Shown here piece by piece: positions 34,915 to 44,171 of a DNA stretch of 64,000 nucleotides. Source of the stretch: Bombella pollinis (GTDB lineage: Bacteria > Pseudomonadota > Alphaproteobacteria > Acetobacterales > Acetobacteraceae); the NCBI RefSeq assembly GCF_026385485.1, contig NZ_JANIDX010000005.1, forward strand, positions 124,001 through 188,000, read 5' to 3'. Both the position numbers and the translations under genes were made by a program. Under the pieces are notes generated by a model. It searched no databases, was not told the DNA's origin, and saw only the letters and a program-made list of their open reading frames with translations. Numbering within the stretch: position 1 is the stretch's first letter; each line of letters begins with the position of its first letter.

Positions 34915-36348
34915 TTAGCGGCCCAGATTACGCAGCTTCACACCGCTCATCAGCCGCTCCTCAATCTTCGCAAGGGACATGCCTTTTGTCTCTGGGACAT
35001 AAAGGTAGGTCAGCCCAATAAAGAGGAAGTTCAGCACCGCAAGGAGCCAGAACGTCCCTGCCGCGCCGAAAAACTCCATCAAAGGGAGGAAGCTGACACT
35101 CACGCCCATATTAGCCAGCCAGTTCGTCAGGGTAGAGATGGACATCCCAAAATCCCGCCCTTGGATGGGCTGAATCTCCGCACATAGCACCCACATTAAT
35201 GGCCCAGCGGACATGGCATGGCCTGCGCAGAAGATCATCAACACGAACACCGCCATCATTTGGGAGGCTTGCTCGGTCATACCCTCATTCAACAAGCCCG
35301 CTAATGCGCCCATAGCCAGAGCCATCACCGCAAAACCAACATATAGAATCGGCTTACGCCCCCAGCGATCCACCAGCCCTACAGCCACAAAGGTCGCCAG
35401 CATATTCACCAGCCCAATAATGGCCGTACACCAAACCTGCGAATGGGTATCGAAATGCGCCGCATGGAGAATCTTCGGCGCGTAGAACATCACGATATTA
35501 ATGCCCGCTAATTGCTGCATAGCCTGCAAGACAATCCCCAGCAGCACAGACCGGCGGAAGTTCTTGTTCCGCTTCAATAGAGAGAAGCCCTCTTGCTTTG
35601 TCTCTAATTGCGCGCGAATGGCCTGAATCTCTTTAGCCGCTTCTAGCGGGTCATTACGCAAATCCAGCAGGATACGGCGTGCTTCTTTATGGCGTCCCTT
35701 CATCACCAGCCAATGCGGGCTATAGGGCAAAAACAGCACCCCAACAAAGAACAGCACCGCAGGAGCTGAAGCAAACCAGAACATCCCGCGCCAATTCCCC
35801 CGATAAGAGAAGAATGTATCAGCCAAAAAGGCGATGAAAATCCCCACCGTAAGCATCAGCTGGTAGGTAGAAATCATCGCCCCGCGCGTGTCCTCACTGG
35901 CAATCTCGGAGAGGTAAAGCGGTGCTGTAAAAGCCGAAAGCCCCACCGCATAGCCCATCACAACACGAAAGCAAATCATCGATGAGATAGACCAGCTAAT
36001 CGCACAGCCTACCGCACCGATCACAAACACAGACGCACCACAGATTAACGCCCGTTTACGGCCAATCTTATGGGCAAGGGTACTCGCACTAACAGAGCCG
36101 ATCGCCGCCCCGGCCATCATAGCACTCACAACCCAAGAAAGGGCCATCGTAGAGGGATGGAACTCCCGCGAGAAGAAGTCTAACGCGCCAGACACCACAC
36201 CAATATCAATACCAGACATCAACCCAGCCAAAGCGGCAACAACGCCAATGACTAAAATCTTAAACTTTGTTGGGTCAAAGAATGAGGTATCTTCATCCTC
36301 ATCACTCATACCGGGAGGAACTATGCGGGGGTCAACATCATCTACCAT
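34915..36348 (-). CDS. Sugar/H+ symporter, MFS sugar porter family (copy 1)
   Basis: A 477-residue inner-membrane protein with 12 predicted helices. Sugar-porter signatures: GIDIGVVSGAL in helix 1, the G.K.GRK..L loop as HKIGRKRALI, PYSPHWLVMKGR at the end of the first half, the QQLAGIN block in helix 7, DRWGRKPIL, and PETKGMSLAKIEERL near the C-terminus. It should import a hexose or pentose with protons. The neighbouring gene encodes a paralogue sharing the GVKLR.LG tail; a terminator separates them, so the two are probably transcribed separately. Confidence 0.93.
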   Translation of the reverse strand: MVDDVDPRIVPPGMSDEDEDTSFFDPTKFKILVIGVVAALAGLMSGIDIGVVSGALDFFSREFHPSTMALSWVVSAMMAGAAIGSVSASTLAHKIGRKRALICGASVFVIGAVGCAISWSISSMICFRVVMGYAVGLSAFTAPLYLSEIASEDTRGAMISTYQLMLTVGIFIAFLADTFFSYRGNWRGMFWFASAPAVLFFVGVLFLPYSPHWLVMKGRHKEARRILLDLRNDPLEAAKEIQAIRAQLETKQEGFSLLKRNKNFRRSVLLGIVLQAMQQLAGINIVMFYAPKILHAAHFDTHSQVWCTAIIGLVNMLATFVAVGLVDRWGRKPILYVGFAVMALAMGALAGLLNEGMTEQASQMMAVFVLMIFCAGHAMSAGPLMWVLCAEIQPIQGRDFGMSISTLTNWLANMGVSVSFLPLMEFFGAAGTFWLLAVLNFLFIGLTYLYVPETKGMSLAKIEERLMSGVKLRNLGR

Positions 36349-36386
36349 GTGCGAAGTATACCCTCTCTACAATAAAGATAAATGAA

Positions 36387-36420
36387 CCTAAATGGGGGCC
36401 TCTACTCTAGAGCGCCCCCA
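36387..36420 (-). terminator. Terminator after the upstream sugar porter gene
   Basis: On the minus strand TGGGGG/CCCCCA with an inner CTCTA/TAGAG pairing is followed by TTTAGGTT. It lies just past the stop of the sugar porter at 36435 and ahead of the paralogue at 34915-36348. Confidence 0.55.
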
Positions 36421-36434
36421 CCCTCACACTAAGG

Positions 36435-37844
36435 TCAATCTTTCCGATGACCAAGGTCGCGCAATTTTACGCCGCTCATCAGGTCTTTTTCAATAACATC
36501 CAGCGGGACATCCTTTGTCTCTGGCACAAAGAGATAGAGCAGAACCACACCAACAGCGTTTAATATCGCAAAAAGCCAGAAGGTATTTGCACTGCCGATA
36601 GCCTCCATCACACTCAGGAAGGTTGTACCGATAAGGAGGTTGCTGAGCATGTTCGTCCCTGTGGAGATGGAAATCCCCAAGTTACGGCCTTCTGCTGGCT
36701 GAATCTCTGCACAAATAACCCACATAAGCGGCCCAGCGGACATCGCAAACCCACCAACGAAGATGATGATCATCGCCAAGGCAAGAAGCTGCTGGGGCAG
36801 AGTTGTCGTCCCAATCGAGAGAAGGAAGGCCAAAATCGCCATGCTCGCAGCCATGATGCCATAACCGGCATAAAGGATAGGCTTACGACCCCATTTATCG
36901 GAATATCCAACAGCGACAAAGGTCATCAGCACATTCACAAGGCCGATAAGGGCTGTACACCACATCTGAGCAGAAAGGCCAAAATGGGCGGCCTCCAAAA
37001 TGCGAGGGGCGTAGTACATGATAATGTTAATACCGGCAAATTGCTGCATAATCTGCAACAACATCCCCAACCCTACAGAGCGGCGATAATTGCCATTCGT
37101 CTTAAAGAGCTTCCACCCTTCTTCCTTGGTTTTCAGCTGCTCGCTGATGGCTGCCAGCTCCTTATGTGCCTGTGCAGGCCCATCACGCAGACGCGTCATG
37201 GTCTCCAAAGCTTCTTCCTTCCGCCCCTGAATCATCAACCAGCGTGGGCTTTGGGGGAGGAACAGGAAGATAAGTAAGAAAATAACAGCCGGGATAGCCT
37301 CCACCGTCATCATAGACCGCCATGCACCAGAAGGGGCAAACCAGCTATTAGAGAAGAAGGCTAAGAAAATGCCCATCGTCTTAAGCAGCTGGTAAAGTGA
37401 ACCCATCGCCCCGCGCTGCTCTGTGCGTGAGACCTCTGAGAGATAAAGCGGTGTTGCAAAATCTGACAGGCCCATCCCGAAGCCGACAATCAAACGGCAT
37501 GCAATCATCATCGCGACTGATTGCGATGTGGCACAGCCAATCGCCCCAATCGAGAATGCTGCCGCAGCGACTGTTAGCGTAAACTTCCGGCCTAAGCATG
37601 ATGTTATCTTGCTGCCTGTCAGCGCACCAATGGTCGCCCCAACCAGCATCCCCCCGACAACCCATTCCAACTCCACCGTTGTGGCATGGAACTGCTGCCC
37701 AAAAGGACGCAACACACCAGAGATGACACCAATATCCATCCCGCACATCAACCCGGCAAGGGAGGCAAGGATACAGACTAGCAACACACGTCGCCTAGCT
37801 GTTGGGTCAATAGTCGAATGCGGGGACTCAACTGTCTCGTTCAT
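36435..37844 (-). CDS. Sugar/H+ symporter, MFS sugar porter family (copy 2)
   Basis: A 469-residue paralogue of the downstream gene with the same architecture. It has GMDIGVISGVL in helix 1, CLGRKFTL, the canonical PQSPRWLMIQGR, QQFAGINIIMYYAPRI in helix 7, DKWGRKPIL and PETKDVPLDVIEKDLMSGVKL at the end. Both copies cover the full length of the family, so neither is degenerate. They presumably differ in substrate range or expression. The zur gene ends about 70 bases upstream on the same strand. Confidence 0.93.
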   Translation of the reverse strand: MNETVESPHSTIDPTARRRVLLVCILASLAGLMCGMDIGVISGVLRPFGQQFHATTVELEWVVGGMLVGATIGALTGSKITSCLGRKFTLTVAAAAFSIGAIGCATSQSVAMMIACRLIVGFGMGLSDFATPLYLSEVSRTEQRGAMGSLYQLLKTMGIFLAFFSNSWFAPSGAWRSMMTVEAIPAVIFLLIFLFLPQSPRWLMIQGRKEEALETMTRLRDGPAQAHKELAAISEQLKTKEEGWKLFKTNGNYRRSVGLGMLLQIMQQFAGINIIMYYAPRILEAAHFGLSAQMWCTALIGLVNVLMTFVAVGYSDKWGRKPILYAGYGIMAASMAILAFLLSIGTTTLPQQLLALAMIIIFVGGFAMSAGPLMWVICAEIQPAEGRNLGISISTGTNMLSNLLIGTTFLSVMEAIGSANTFWLFAILNAVGVVLLYLFVPETKDVPLDVIEKDLMSGVKLRDLGHRKD

Positions 37845-37915
37845 AATCTCAAGCCTCTCCTATCTCAGGGGCATTTTGCATCAGAATCATGCGATAGCAT
37901 AAACTATAATTTACC

Positions 37916-38467
37916 CTAATGCTTTATCATATCATGTTTATCCACTTTCTTTTCCGCACATTCAGCACAGGTCCCTTCAATCTCCACTGTTGCCGCTTCT
38001 GCATGAAAGCCCTGCCCGCGGGCCGATTGCAGCAGAACAGCCGCAACGACATCCTGCTCTAGCTCTTGCACACGCCCGCAATGGCGGCAGATAAGAAACT
38101 GAGCGCGATGCACACCCCACGCTCTATGCGATTTACAATCCGCATGGCATGCCAAACGATGATGACAGCCTACAAAGGCACTCAAGCGTTCAATGCGATG
38201 GATAAGCCCTTGCTCAAGAAGAAACTCCAACGCCCGATAAACGGTCGGCGGTACGGCCTTGGGGTGATGCTCCCGCAATAAAGAGAGTATATCATAAGCC
38301 CCTAATGGCCGCTCCTCTGCCAAAATAAGCCCCAAAACAAGGCGTCTTGTTGGTGTGAGACGCTGGCCCTGTTGGTGGCACCATTGTGCAACCTCCTCCA
38401 AACGCGCTGTAACATAAGCGGGAAAAGGCGTCTCAACATGCGGCGGCATGACGCTTCGTCCCTTCAT
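37916..38467 (-). CDS. zur: Fur-family regulator, probably Zur
   Basis: A 183-residue Fur-family protein. The N-terminal winged helix includes GQRLTPTRRLVLGLIL and VPPTVYRALEFLLEQGLIHRIE. The dimerisation half holds the CRHC and CAEC zinc pairs. SAFVGCHHRLACH..C lies where Zur regulators have zinc ligands, whereas Fur has HHDH. Two CxxC pairs and this pattern favour a zinc uptake regulator. Its ATG overlaps the rapZ stop (ATGA), so it is the last gene of the chvI-chvG-rapZ-zur run. Confidence 0.78.
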   Translation of the reverse strand: MKGRSVMPPHVETPFPAYVTARLEEVAQWCHQQGQRLTPTRRLVLGLILAEERPLGAYDILSLLREHHPKAVPPTVYRALEFLLEQGLIHRIERLSAFVGCHHRLACHADCKSHRAWGVHRAQFLICRHCGRVQELEQDVVAAVLLQSARGQGFHAEAATVEIEGTCAECAEKKVDKHDMIKH

Positions 38468-39399
38468 GATGCATCATCTGGCAAAAAAGCCCAACGCCAT
38501 GAGGCCAACCCCTCACGCGCTAATTCCCGATGGACCACCATAACAGCTGTGCGCAGCTCATCAATCATGGGGTCTTCTGCTAAATCCCGCGCGAGGGCTT
38601 CAATCAATGTGACAGAACGATGCCGCCCGCCGCTGCAGCCCACGGCAATGGTAACGTATTTCTTCCCCTCTGCGGCAAAGCGCGGCAAGACTGTGCGTAT
38701 TAGCCCCAAAACATGAGCGTAGAATTGCTGATAAAAGGAATCCGCTTTGACATAATCCGCCACGGGCTTTTCTAACCCTGTATGAGGGCGCAACGTCTCA
38801 TCATAATGAGGATTCCGCAAAAAGCGGGCGTCAAGAACGAGGTCTGCCTCCCGTGGGAGGCCCGCCGGATATGCAAAAGACATCAACGTAACCGACAACA
38901 TCGCCTCAACCCCCGCACTAAAGCGAGCATTTATCATCTGGCGCAAATCTGGCACGGGGAGGTCGCTCGTATCAATCACAAGGTCCGCCATAGCCCGTAG
39001 GGGCGACAGCATCTCGGCCTCTAACTCCAAGGCGGGACGCACACCCCCATCACCAGCTAGAGGGTGCCGCCGCCTTGTCGCTGTGAAGCGGCGCAACAGC
39101 ACATCATAATCCGCTGTCACAAACAGCAACTGGACCGCACAATCCTGATGACGCCGCGCGCGGGTTAAGAAATCCGCCACACGATGCGCCTCAAAGCCAC
39201 GGCTGCGGACATCAAGCCCAATAGCCAAGCGTTGACCTGCCCGGCTAACTAGGGCCTCAAATAAATCAAGCGGAGGATTATCCACGACCTCATAATCAAG
39301 GTCTTCCAACATCCGCAAAGTGGAGGCTTTACCAGCACCAGAGAGGCCAGTTACCAACACAATATGCTGCGCAGAGTGTTCCTTCGCCCTGATACCCAT
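38464..39399 (-). CDS. rapZ: RNase adapter/nucleotide-binding protein RapZ
   Basis: A 311-residue protein of the RapZ (YvcJ) family. Walker A VTGLSGAGKAST is at the start, followed by LEDLDYEVVDNPPLDLFEAL. The Walker B-like DVRSRGFEA follows, and the C-terminal half has SFAYPAGLPREADLVLDARFLRNPHYDETLR and VGCSGGRHRSVTL. In enterics RapZ binds GlcN6P and steers RNase E cleavage of GlmZ; in Alphaproteobacteria the target is less clear. It lies 30 bases after chvG, where HPr kinase usually separates the two. Confidence 0.95.
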   Translation of the reverse strand: MGIRAKEHSAQHIVLVTGLSGAGKASTLRMLEDLDYEVVDNPPLDLFEALVSRAGQRLAIGLDVRSRGFEAHRVADFLTRARRHQDCAVQLLFVTADYDVLLRRFTATRRRHPLAGDGGVRPALELEAEMLSPLRAMADLVIDTSDLPVPDLRQMINARFSAGVEAMLSVTLMSFAYPAGLPREADLVLDARFLRNPHYDETLRPHTGLEKPVADYVKADSFYQQFYAHVLGLIRTVLPRFAAEGKKYVTIAVGCSGGRHRSVTLIEALARDLAEDPMIDELRTAVMVVHRELAREGLASWRWAFLPDDAS

Positions 39400-39429
39400 A
39401 GCTCTCTATCCCGCGCTTAAATGGTAAAA

Positions 39430-41226
39430 CTAAACCCCTTTACGCAGCATAACACACTCTCCAACAGGCAAGAAACACTCCCCCCCTTGGCGCATAGAGT
39501 AGTTCTGCCTAAAGCAGGTAAGCAAAGGCAGGCGAATCACGAAGCGGGCCCCACAAATATGCCTCTCCCCGCTCTCCTCATCCACACGCTCACAATTTTC
39601 GGCATAAAGGGCACCATCAAACGCCACAATAATTTGCCGACTAATGGCAAGCCCTAACCCAGAATGTCCCCCGAAATGCTCCCCCGCTGGACGCTCTGAA
39701 TAGAATCGGTCGAAAATACTATCAAGTTTTGCTGGGGGGATACCGGGGCCTTCATCCTCAACAGCGATTTCTACAGCTGGACTACCGGGGGTGATGAAGC
39801 CGTCCTCCTCTAACTGAGGCGGCCCAATAACAGGGCGAATCACAAGCCGTATTGTTCCCTCTGCCGGAGAAAAGGATACAGCATTACCTATCAGATTATG
39901 GAAGACCTGCATTAAGCGATCCCGCACCACTTGCACACAAATGATACGCTGCCCCTCTGGCACGATGAGGACTAAATGTGGCCCGCCTTCCTCACGAACA
40001 GTCTCATGAACATCAACAAATTGTTCTAATAACTCAACAAGATTTACAATAACCCTGTCTTCCCGCTGCAACTCCCCTTCCACACGGCTAGCAAAGGAAA
40101 TATCAGAGATTAACCGCTCTAACCGCCGCACATCGCCCCCGAGGATAGATAAAAGACGGTCCCGCGCCTGCATATTCGTAATCCGCGGTAACGTATCTAA
40201 AGCGGAACGGATGGAAGAGAGTGGATTCTTCAATTCATGACTAACTTCTGCAGCAAAACGCTCCACATCATCCATACGTGCCCATAAGGCCAAGGCACTC
40301 TCCCGCAAAGCGCGCGCAAGCTCACCTATCTCATCGCGGCGGCGTAGTAATGTATAGGGCATGCTATCTATATGCCCCGCCCCCGGCTCGCGCATATCAC
40401 GAGAGCGCACCACAAGCCGCCGCAAAGGAATAGCGAGGGTCATCGCAAGATACCATGAGAGCAAAACCGCCGCACCCATGCTCAGCAACATCATCACGAT
40501 AATAACCCACCGCACCTTCATCAAAGAGCGATCAATATCCGCATTAAAGCGCGTTAATTGAAGGACACCCACCGTCTGCCCCTCTATGAGGACAGGCTCT
40601 ACAACCGTCATGACAAGCTCATGAGCATCTGTCAGACGTATATAAGGTGGAATGTCTAACGGCGAACTGATTAAAACCCCATCGCCTGTCTCATTGCCAA
40701 AGTTTTGAGATGTTGTTGAATTATCTAATGGGACCGGCCCTTCCTTCGTATGTAACGGGATTAACGCTAAAACCCATGTATAAAGCTTATCAGCCATACT
40801 GACATTCGGCTGCCAGCTTACCCCTCCAATCGGGGAGGACTGCTTTTGGCTTTCTGTTAGAATATGGCCATTCGGTGCATAAAGGCGGGCTTCTGCATTG
40901 CGGCTAAACCGCACCATGCCCTCTAAAAGAGCATGAGCTTTTGTTACATCCAACTGCTTACCGGACGATACATCATCACATTGTGCGTGCCGTAGGACCG
41001 AGACATAAATCCGCGCCTGTTCGCGCAGGGCCTCAATACTATCCTCCAATAGCGTATTGCGTACCGCATTGATGGAGAGCAGCATCCCCCCCATAAAAAG
41101 TAAGGGTAAGAAATTAACCAGCAAGAGACGGCTTGTAAGTGGGGACACCCACCGCCGCAATTTAGGCAAACGCGATGCAAGCCACATATGCGCCATCCAT
41201 CGCCGCGCCGCCTCTAATCCCGCCAT
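39430..41226 (-). CDS. chvG: Sensor histidine kinase ChvG/ExoS-like
   Basis: From MAGLEAARRW the protein has 598 residues. A membrane helix (LLLVNFLPLLFMGGMLLS) starts near residue 33, a periplasmic sensor domain follows, and a second helix (WVIIVMMLLSMGAAVLLSW) leads to HAMP. The kinase core has VSHELKNPLSSIRSALDTL, the N box in HNLIGNAVSF, VEDEGPGIP and SGLGLAIS. ChvG with ChvI controls envelope, acid and host-associated genes in Alphaproteobacteria. The open frame starts 81 bases further up, but that would overlap chvI; 41226 leaves a 22-base gap. It precedes rapZ. Confidence 0.92.
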   Translation of the reverse strand: MAGLEAARRWMAHMWLASRLPKLRRWVSPLTSRLLLVNFLPLLFMGGMLLSINAVRNTLLEDSIEALREQARIYVSVLRHAQCDDVSSGKQLDVTKAHALLEGMVRFSRNAEARLYAPNGHILTESQKQSSPIGGVSWQPNVSMADKLYTWVLALIPLHTKEGPVPLDNSTTSQNFGNETGDGVLISSPLDIPPYIRLTDAHELVMTVVEPVLIEGQTVGVLQLTRFNADIDRSLMKVRWVIIVMMLLSMGAAVLLSWYLAMTLAIPLRRLVVRSRDMREPGAGHIDSMPYTLLRRRDEIGELARALRESALALWARMDDVERFAAEVSHELKNPLSSIRSALDTLPRITNMQARDRLLSILGGDVRRLERLISDISFASRVEGELQREDRVIVNLVELLEQFVDVHETVREEGGPHLVLIVPEGQRIICVQVVRDRLMQVFHNLIGNAVSFSPAEGTIRLVIRPVIGPPQLEEDGFITPGSPAVEIAVEDEGPGIPPAKLDSIFDRFYSERPAGEHFGGHSGLGLAISRQIIVAFDGALYAENCERVDEESGERHICGARFVIRLPLLTCFRQNYSMRQGGECFLPVGECVMLRKGV

Positions 41227-41248
41227 CACGTACTCAACCTTTGCTGTA

Positions 41249-42025
41249 TTACTCCCGATACCGATATCCAACACCATAAAGGGTTTCGATATGGTTAAAG
41301 CTGTCATCTATATGGCGGAACTTTTTGCGGACCCGCTTAATGTGACTATCGATTGTGCGGTCATCAACATAAATACTATCGCCATAAGCCGCATCGATAA
41401 GCTGGTCGCGCGATTTCACCATCCCCGGCCTTAATACAAGGGCCTTAACGAGCAAAAACTCCGTCACGGTTAAGGCAACATCCTGCCCACTCCACATACA
41501 TTGATGGCGCGCCTCATCAAGCGATAACCCCCCACGAACGATGATTTCATTACGCCCTGAGCCTTCACCATCCAATCCGGTTTGGCTTATCTCATGCCGC
41601 CGTAGCAAAGCCCGAATACGCTCAACTAACAAACGAACAGAAAAAGGCTTAGTGATGTAATCATCCGCTCCAAGCCGTAAGCCCATCAACTGGTCTAATT
41701 CTTCATCTTTGGAGGTCAGAAAAATAACGGGCAAACTGCTCGAGCGCATCCGTAGACGGCGTAAAAGCTCCATCCCATCCATACGCGGCATTTTAACATC
41801 CAACACGGCCAAAGACGCCGCACGCGATAAAATACCCTGTAAGGCACTTTCCCCATCCGTATAGGTATGGACGGTAAATCCCTCAGCCTCCAATGTCATC
41901 TGCACAGAGGCTAGAATATTACGATCATCATCTACAAGGGCGATGATGGGGGCCTTCTGCCCACCGCCGCCACATGTTTCTTCCCCAAAAGGTTTATAAA
42001 CACCAGGGAAGGAACTCTTCACCAT
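41249..42025 (-). CDS. chvI: Response regulator ChvI-like (OmpR family)
   Basis: From the ATG at 42025, with AGGAG five bases upstream, the protein has 258 residues. The receiver has APIIALVDDDRNILAS, phospho-Asp in VLDVKMPRMDGMELL and the K in DYITKPFS. The OmpR-type winged helix near the end contains LTVTEFLLVKALVLRPG and VDDRTIDSHIKRVRKKF. A glycine/cysteine-containing N-terminal stretch of about 25 residues precedes the receiver. It is the first gene of the chvI-chvG-rapZ-zur run. Confidence 0.93.
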   Translation of the reverse strand: MVKSSFPGVYKPFGEETCGGGGQKAPIIALVDDDRNILASVQMTLEAEGFTVHTYTDGESALQGILSRAASLAVLDVKMPRMDGMELLRRLRMRSSSLPVIFLTSKDEELDQLMGLRLGADDYITKPFSVRLLVERIRALLRRHEISQTGLDGEGSGRNEIIVRGGLSLDEARHQCMWSGQDVALTVTEFLLVKALVLRPGMVKSRDQLIDAAYGDSIYVDDRTIDSHIKRVRKKFRHIDDSFNHIETLYGVGYRYRE

Positions 42026-42104
42026 GGGAACTCCTACCATTAACCACGGAGCTAGAAACAACCGAGAATCTCGCCCCTATGGCACAATATAATTTCAAAA
42101 CTGA

Positions 42105-42129
42105 CGGATATATCTAAAATCCATATCCG
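42105..42129. repeat. Inverted repeat upstream of chvI
   Basis: CGGATAT-(11 bases)-ATATCCG, about 80 bases ahead of the chvI start. It may be an operator or a leader hairpin. Confidence 0.35.
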
Positions 42130-42146
42130 GTCATAATTTATACACC

Positions 42147-42163
42147 AAAAATTCATAATTTTT
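42147..42163. repeat. AT-only hairpin upstream of chvI
   Basis: AAAAATT-cat-AATTTTT forms a perfect 7-bp stem. In so AT-rich a stretch it may be chance. Confidence 0.3.
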
Positions 42164-42436
42164 AAATACCTAATAATATGGTCTATGTAAGTTATTGTAC
42201 CTCTATTTTACTTTTCATTAACCTATGAATGCCGCACAGAACCTTTTTCCTCATATCTATCGATGCAGCTATTATCTCTTATCGATATTGTACGAAATCA
42301 CCTCCCCCCAGCCCAAGGCCTTGCAAAAGACGTGCAAAGCCACGACATTCAAAATCTCAGGAGACTAGCGTGCGATGATGGTCTCTGCCATATAAAGCAG
42401 GCTCGCTATCCCATAAGACGCGAATAGGGTCACGAT

Positions 42437-43036
42437 ATGACAGAACAAACATCTCATACCGATACAGAACAACCTAACCCCACCCCGCATGAAGCCCCAG
42501 CAGATGAAGGCCACACGCAAGGGCAAGAGGGTACTGCCGAAGAACGCATCGCCGCCTTAGAAGAGAAATTGGCCGAGATGGAAGACCGCTGGAAACGCTC
42601 TGAAGCGGAAAACCAGAATCTTCGCACCCGCCATAAGCGTGAACTTGAGGATGCCCGTCATTACTCGGTGCAGAAATTTGCGCGCGATGTTGTAGAGGCT
42701 GCCGAGAACCTTCAACGAGGCCTCTCTGCTTTACCCCCGCATGAAGAAGGCGAAGATGGACTCATCACCCGCCTGCGTGAAGGGTTTGAGGGGACAGAGC
42801 GTGCCTTCCTCTCCATTTTGGAGCGGCATGGCATCACCAAACAAGACCCCACCCATGAGCCTTTTGATGCCAATCTTCATCAAGCCATGCAGGAGCAAGA
42901 GGTCGATCACCTCCCACCAGGGCATGTCGTCCAAGCATGGACACCAACATGGTTACTCAAAGACCGGCTGCTTAAACCTGCTATGGTTATAGTCTCCAAC
43001 CCTTCCTCAACCGGTCAAGCACCGAAGAAGGATTAA
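42437..43036 (+). CDS. grpE: Nucleotide exchange factor GrpE
   Basis: GrpE releases ADP from DnaK. This 199-residue protein has a disordered acidic N-terminus of about 35 residues, a long coiled coil (EERIAALEEKLAEMEDRWKR...), the mid motif FARDVVEAAENLQRGL, and the C-terminal beta-wing with F.ANLHQAMQEQEVDHLPPGHVVQAWTPTWLLKDRLLKPAMV. The last blocks are diagnostic of GrpE. No dnaK, dnaJ or hrcA lies beside it. Confidence 0.95.
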   Translation: MTEQTSHTDTEQPNPTPHEAPADEGHTQGQEGTAEERIAALEEKLAEMEDRWKRSEAENQNLRTRHKRELEDARHYSVQKFARDVVEAAENLQRGLSALPPHEEGEDGLITRLREGFEGTERAFLSILERHGITKQDPTHEPFDANLHQAMQEQEVDHLPPGHVVQAWTPTWLLKDRLLKPAMVIVSNPSSTGQAPKKD

Positions 43037-43060
43037 GAAAAACAACACCCTCATGGCTCC

Positions 43061-44026
43061 ATGACGAACATTCAGAACATCCTTATTATTCGTCATGGGG
43101 CCTTGGGGGATGTTTGTCAGGCCTTTGAGGCCTTTGCCTCCATTCGGCAGGCCTTTGCGCATGCCCATATTACCCTCCTCACCAGCAGCCCTTATCAGGC
43201 TCTTGCTGTCTCCACCCCTTGGTTTGACGCTATCGCGATTGATGACCGCCCCCCCATCACACATTGGCGGCATTGGCGTAATATCCGCGCCCTGTTACAC
43301 AAGATGGACCTTGTGTTCGACCTCCAAAACTCTGGTCGTACGAGCCGTTATCGCACGCTTGCACCGCGTACTATCCTATGGTCAGGCCAACAAAAGCGGG
43401 CGAGCCTCCCTCATCATAATCCCCAAGCCCGCCAGATGCATACGCTCTGCCGACAACGCGACCAGCTCCGCAGCGCAAATGTCCCTTTACAGCCCCGCAC
43501 GATTCCAACCTTTCTAAAGGATGAAGGCCCATTCCTTACTGAACCTTATGTGGTGCTTGTCCCCGGTGCTGCACCACATAGACCCGCCAAGCGATGGCCC
43601 CTCACCTATTTTGCAGATTTAGCCCACACTATCGCCGCATGGGGGTATGTCCCCCTCATTGTAGGGAGTGCAACAGACGCTCCCCTTGCCGCGCATATCT
43701 GCCACCATGTTCCCACAGCGCGGGACTTTACCGGCAAAACCACATTGCCTGCTTTAGCAGGGCTGCTCCATCGCGCTTTGCTTTGTTGTGGCAATGATAC
43801 TGGGCCACTACATATGGCCGCTATGATGGATTGCCCCACCTTAACCCTCTTTTCTGCCGAGAGTGACCCCCGCCGTTGCGCCCCCCACGGCCTCACAGTA
43901 GGGCAAAACCGCGTGATGCAAGCAGATACGCTTGCTCATATACAGCCAGAGCGTGTGATGACCTTGCTACACGATTGGGGCCTCCCCCTCATGCAAGCAC
44001 GCAGAGCACATTACGCAAAAAAATGA
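43061..44026 (+). CDS. Glycosyltransferase family 9 (heptosyltransferase-like)
   Basis: A 321-residue GT-B protein. The N-terminal start ILIIRHGALGDVCQAFEAFASIR is typical of ADP-heptose:LPS heptosyltransferases. Later blocks fit GT9: VLVPGAAPHRPAKRWPLTYFADL, PLIVGSATDAPLA, and CCGNDTGPLHMAAMMDCPTLTLFS. It would transfer heptose or a related sugar to the LPS core at the inner face of the inner membrane. It lies 24 bases after grpE and probably shares its transcript, though the functional link is unclear. Confidence 0.88.
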   Translation: MTNIQNILIIRHGALGDVCQAFEAFASIRQAFAHAHITLLTSSPYQALAVSTPWFDAIAIDDRPPITHWRHWRNIRALLHKMDLVFDLQNSGRTSRYRTLAPRTILWSGQQKRASLPHHNPQARQMHTLCRQRDQLRSANVPLQPRTIPTFLKDEGPFLTEPYVVLVPGAAPHRPAKRWPLTYFADLAHTIAAWGYVPLIVGSATDAPLAAHICHHVPTARDFTGKTTLPALAGLLHRALLCCGNDTGPLHMAAMMDCPTLTLFSAESDPRRCAPHGLTVGQNRVMQADTLAHIQPERVMTLLHDWGLPLMQARRAHYAKK

Positions 44027-44171
44027 TCCAGCGGCACACTATCTCATATTAGAGCTTGCAGAGACATAACTTTAAAGGCCATTTTGCCATCCGCTATGTT
44101 CAACGAATCCCTTTTCGCTTATCATGAGCTGAAGAATCCCTCTTGATGATGACTGACCAAGGAGTCCTTTC

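Larger units (their letters stand above)
42026..42436. other. AT-rich gene-free stretch between chvI and grpE
   Basis: A 411-base divergent gap, noticeably AT-richer at 42080-42220. It must hold the chvI operon promoter (minus) and the grpE promoter (plus). I found two inverted repeats (listed separately), no CIRCE element and no credible ORF. A weak sigma-32-like CTTG (42331-42334) lies about 105 bases before grpE but has a poor -10. Confidence 0.55.

Noticed and set aside
42320..42360. Sigma-32 heat-shock promoter for grpE
   Set aside because: A CTTG-type -35 is present but the -10 is poor; not strong enough to list as a feature.
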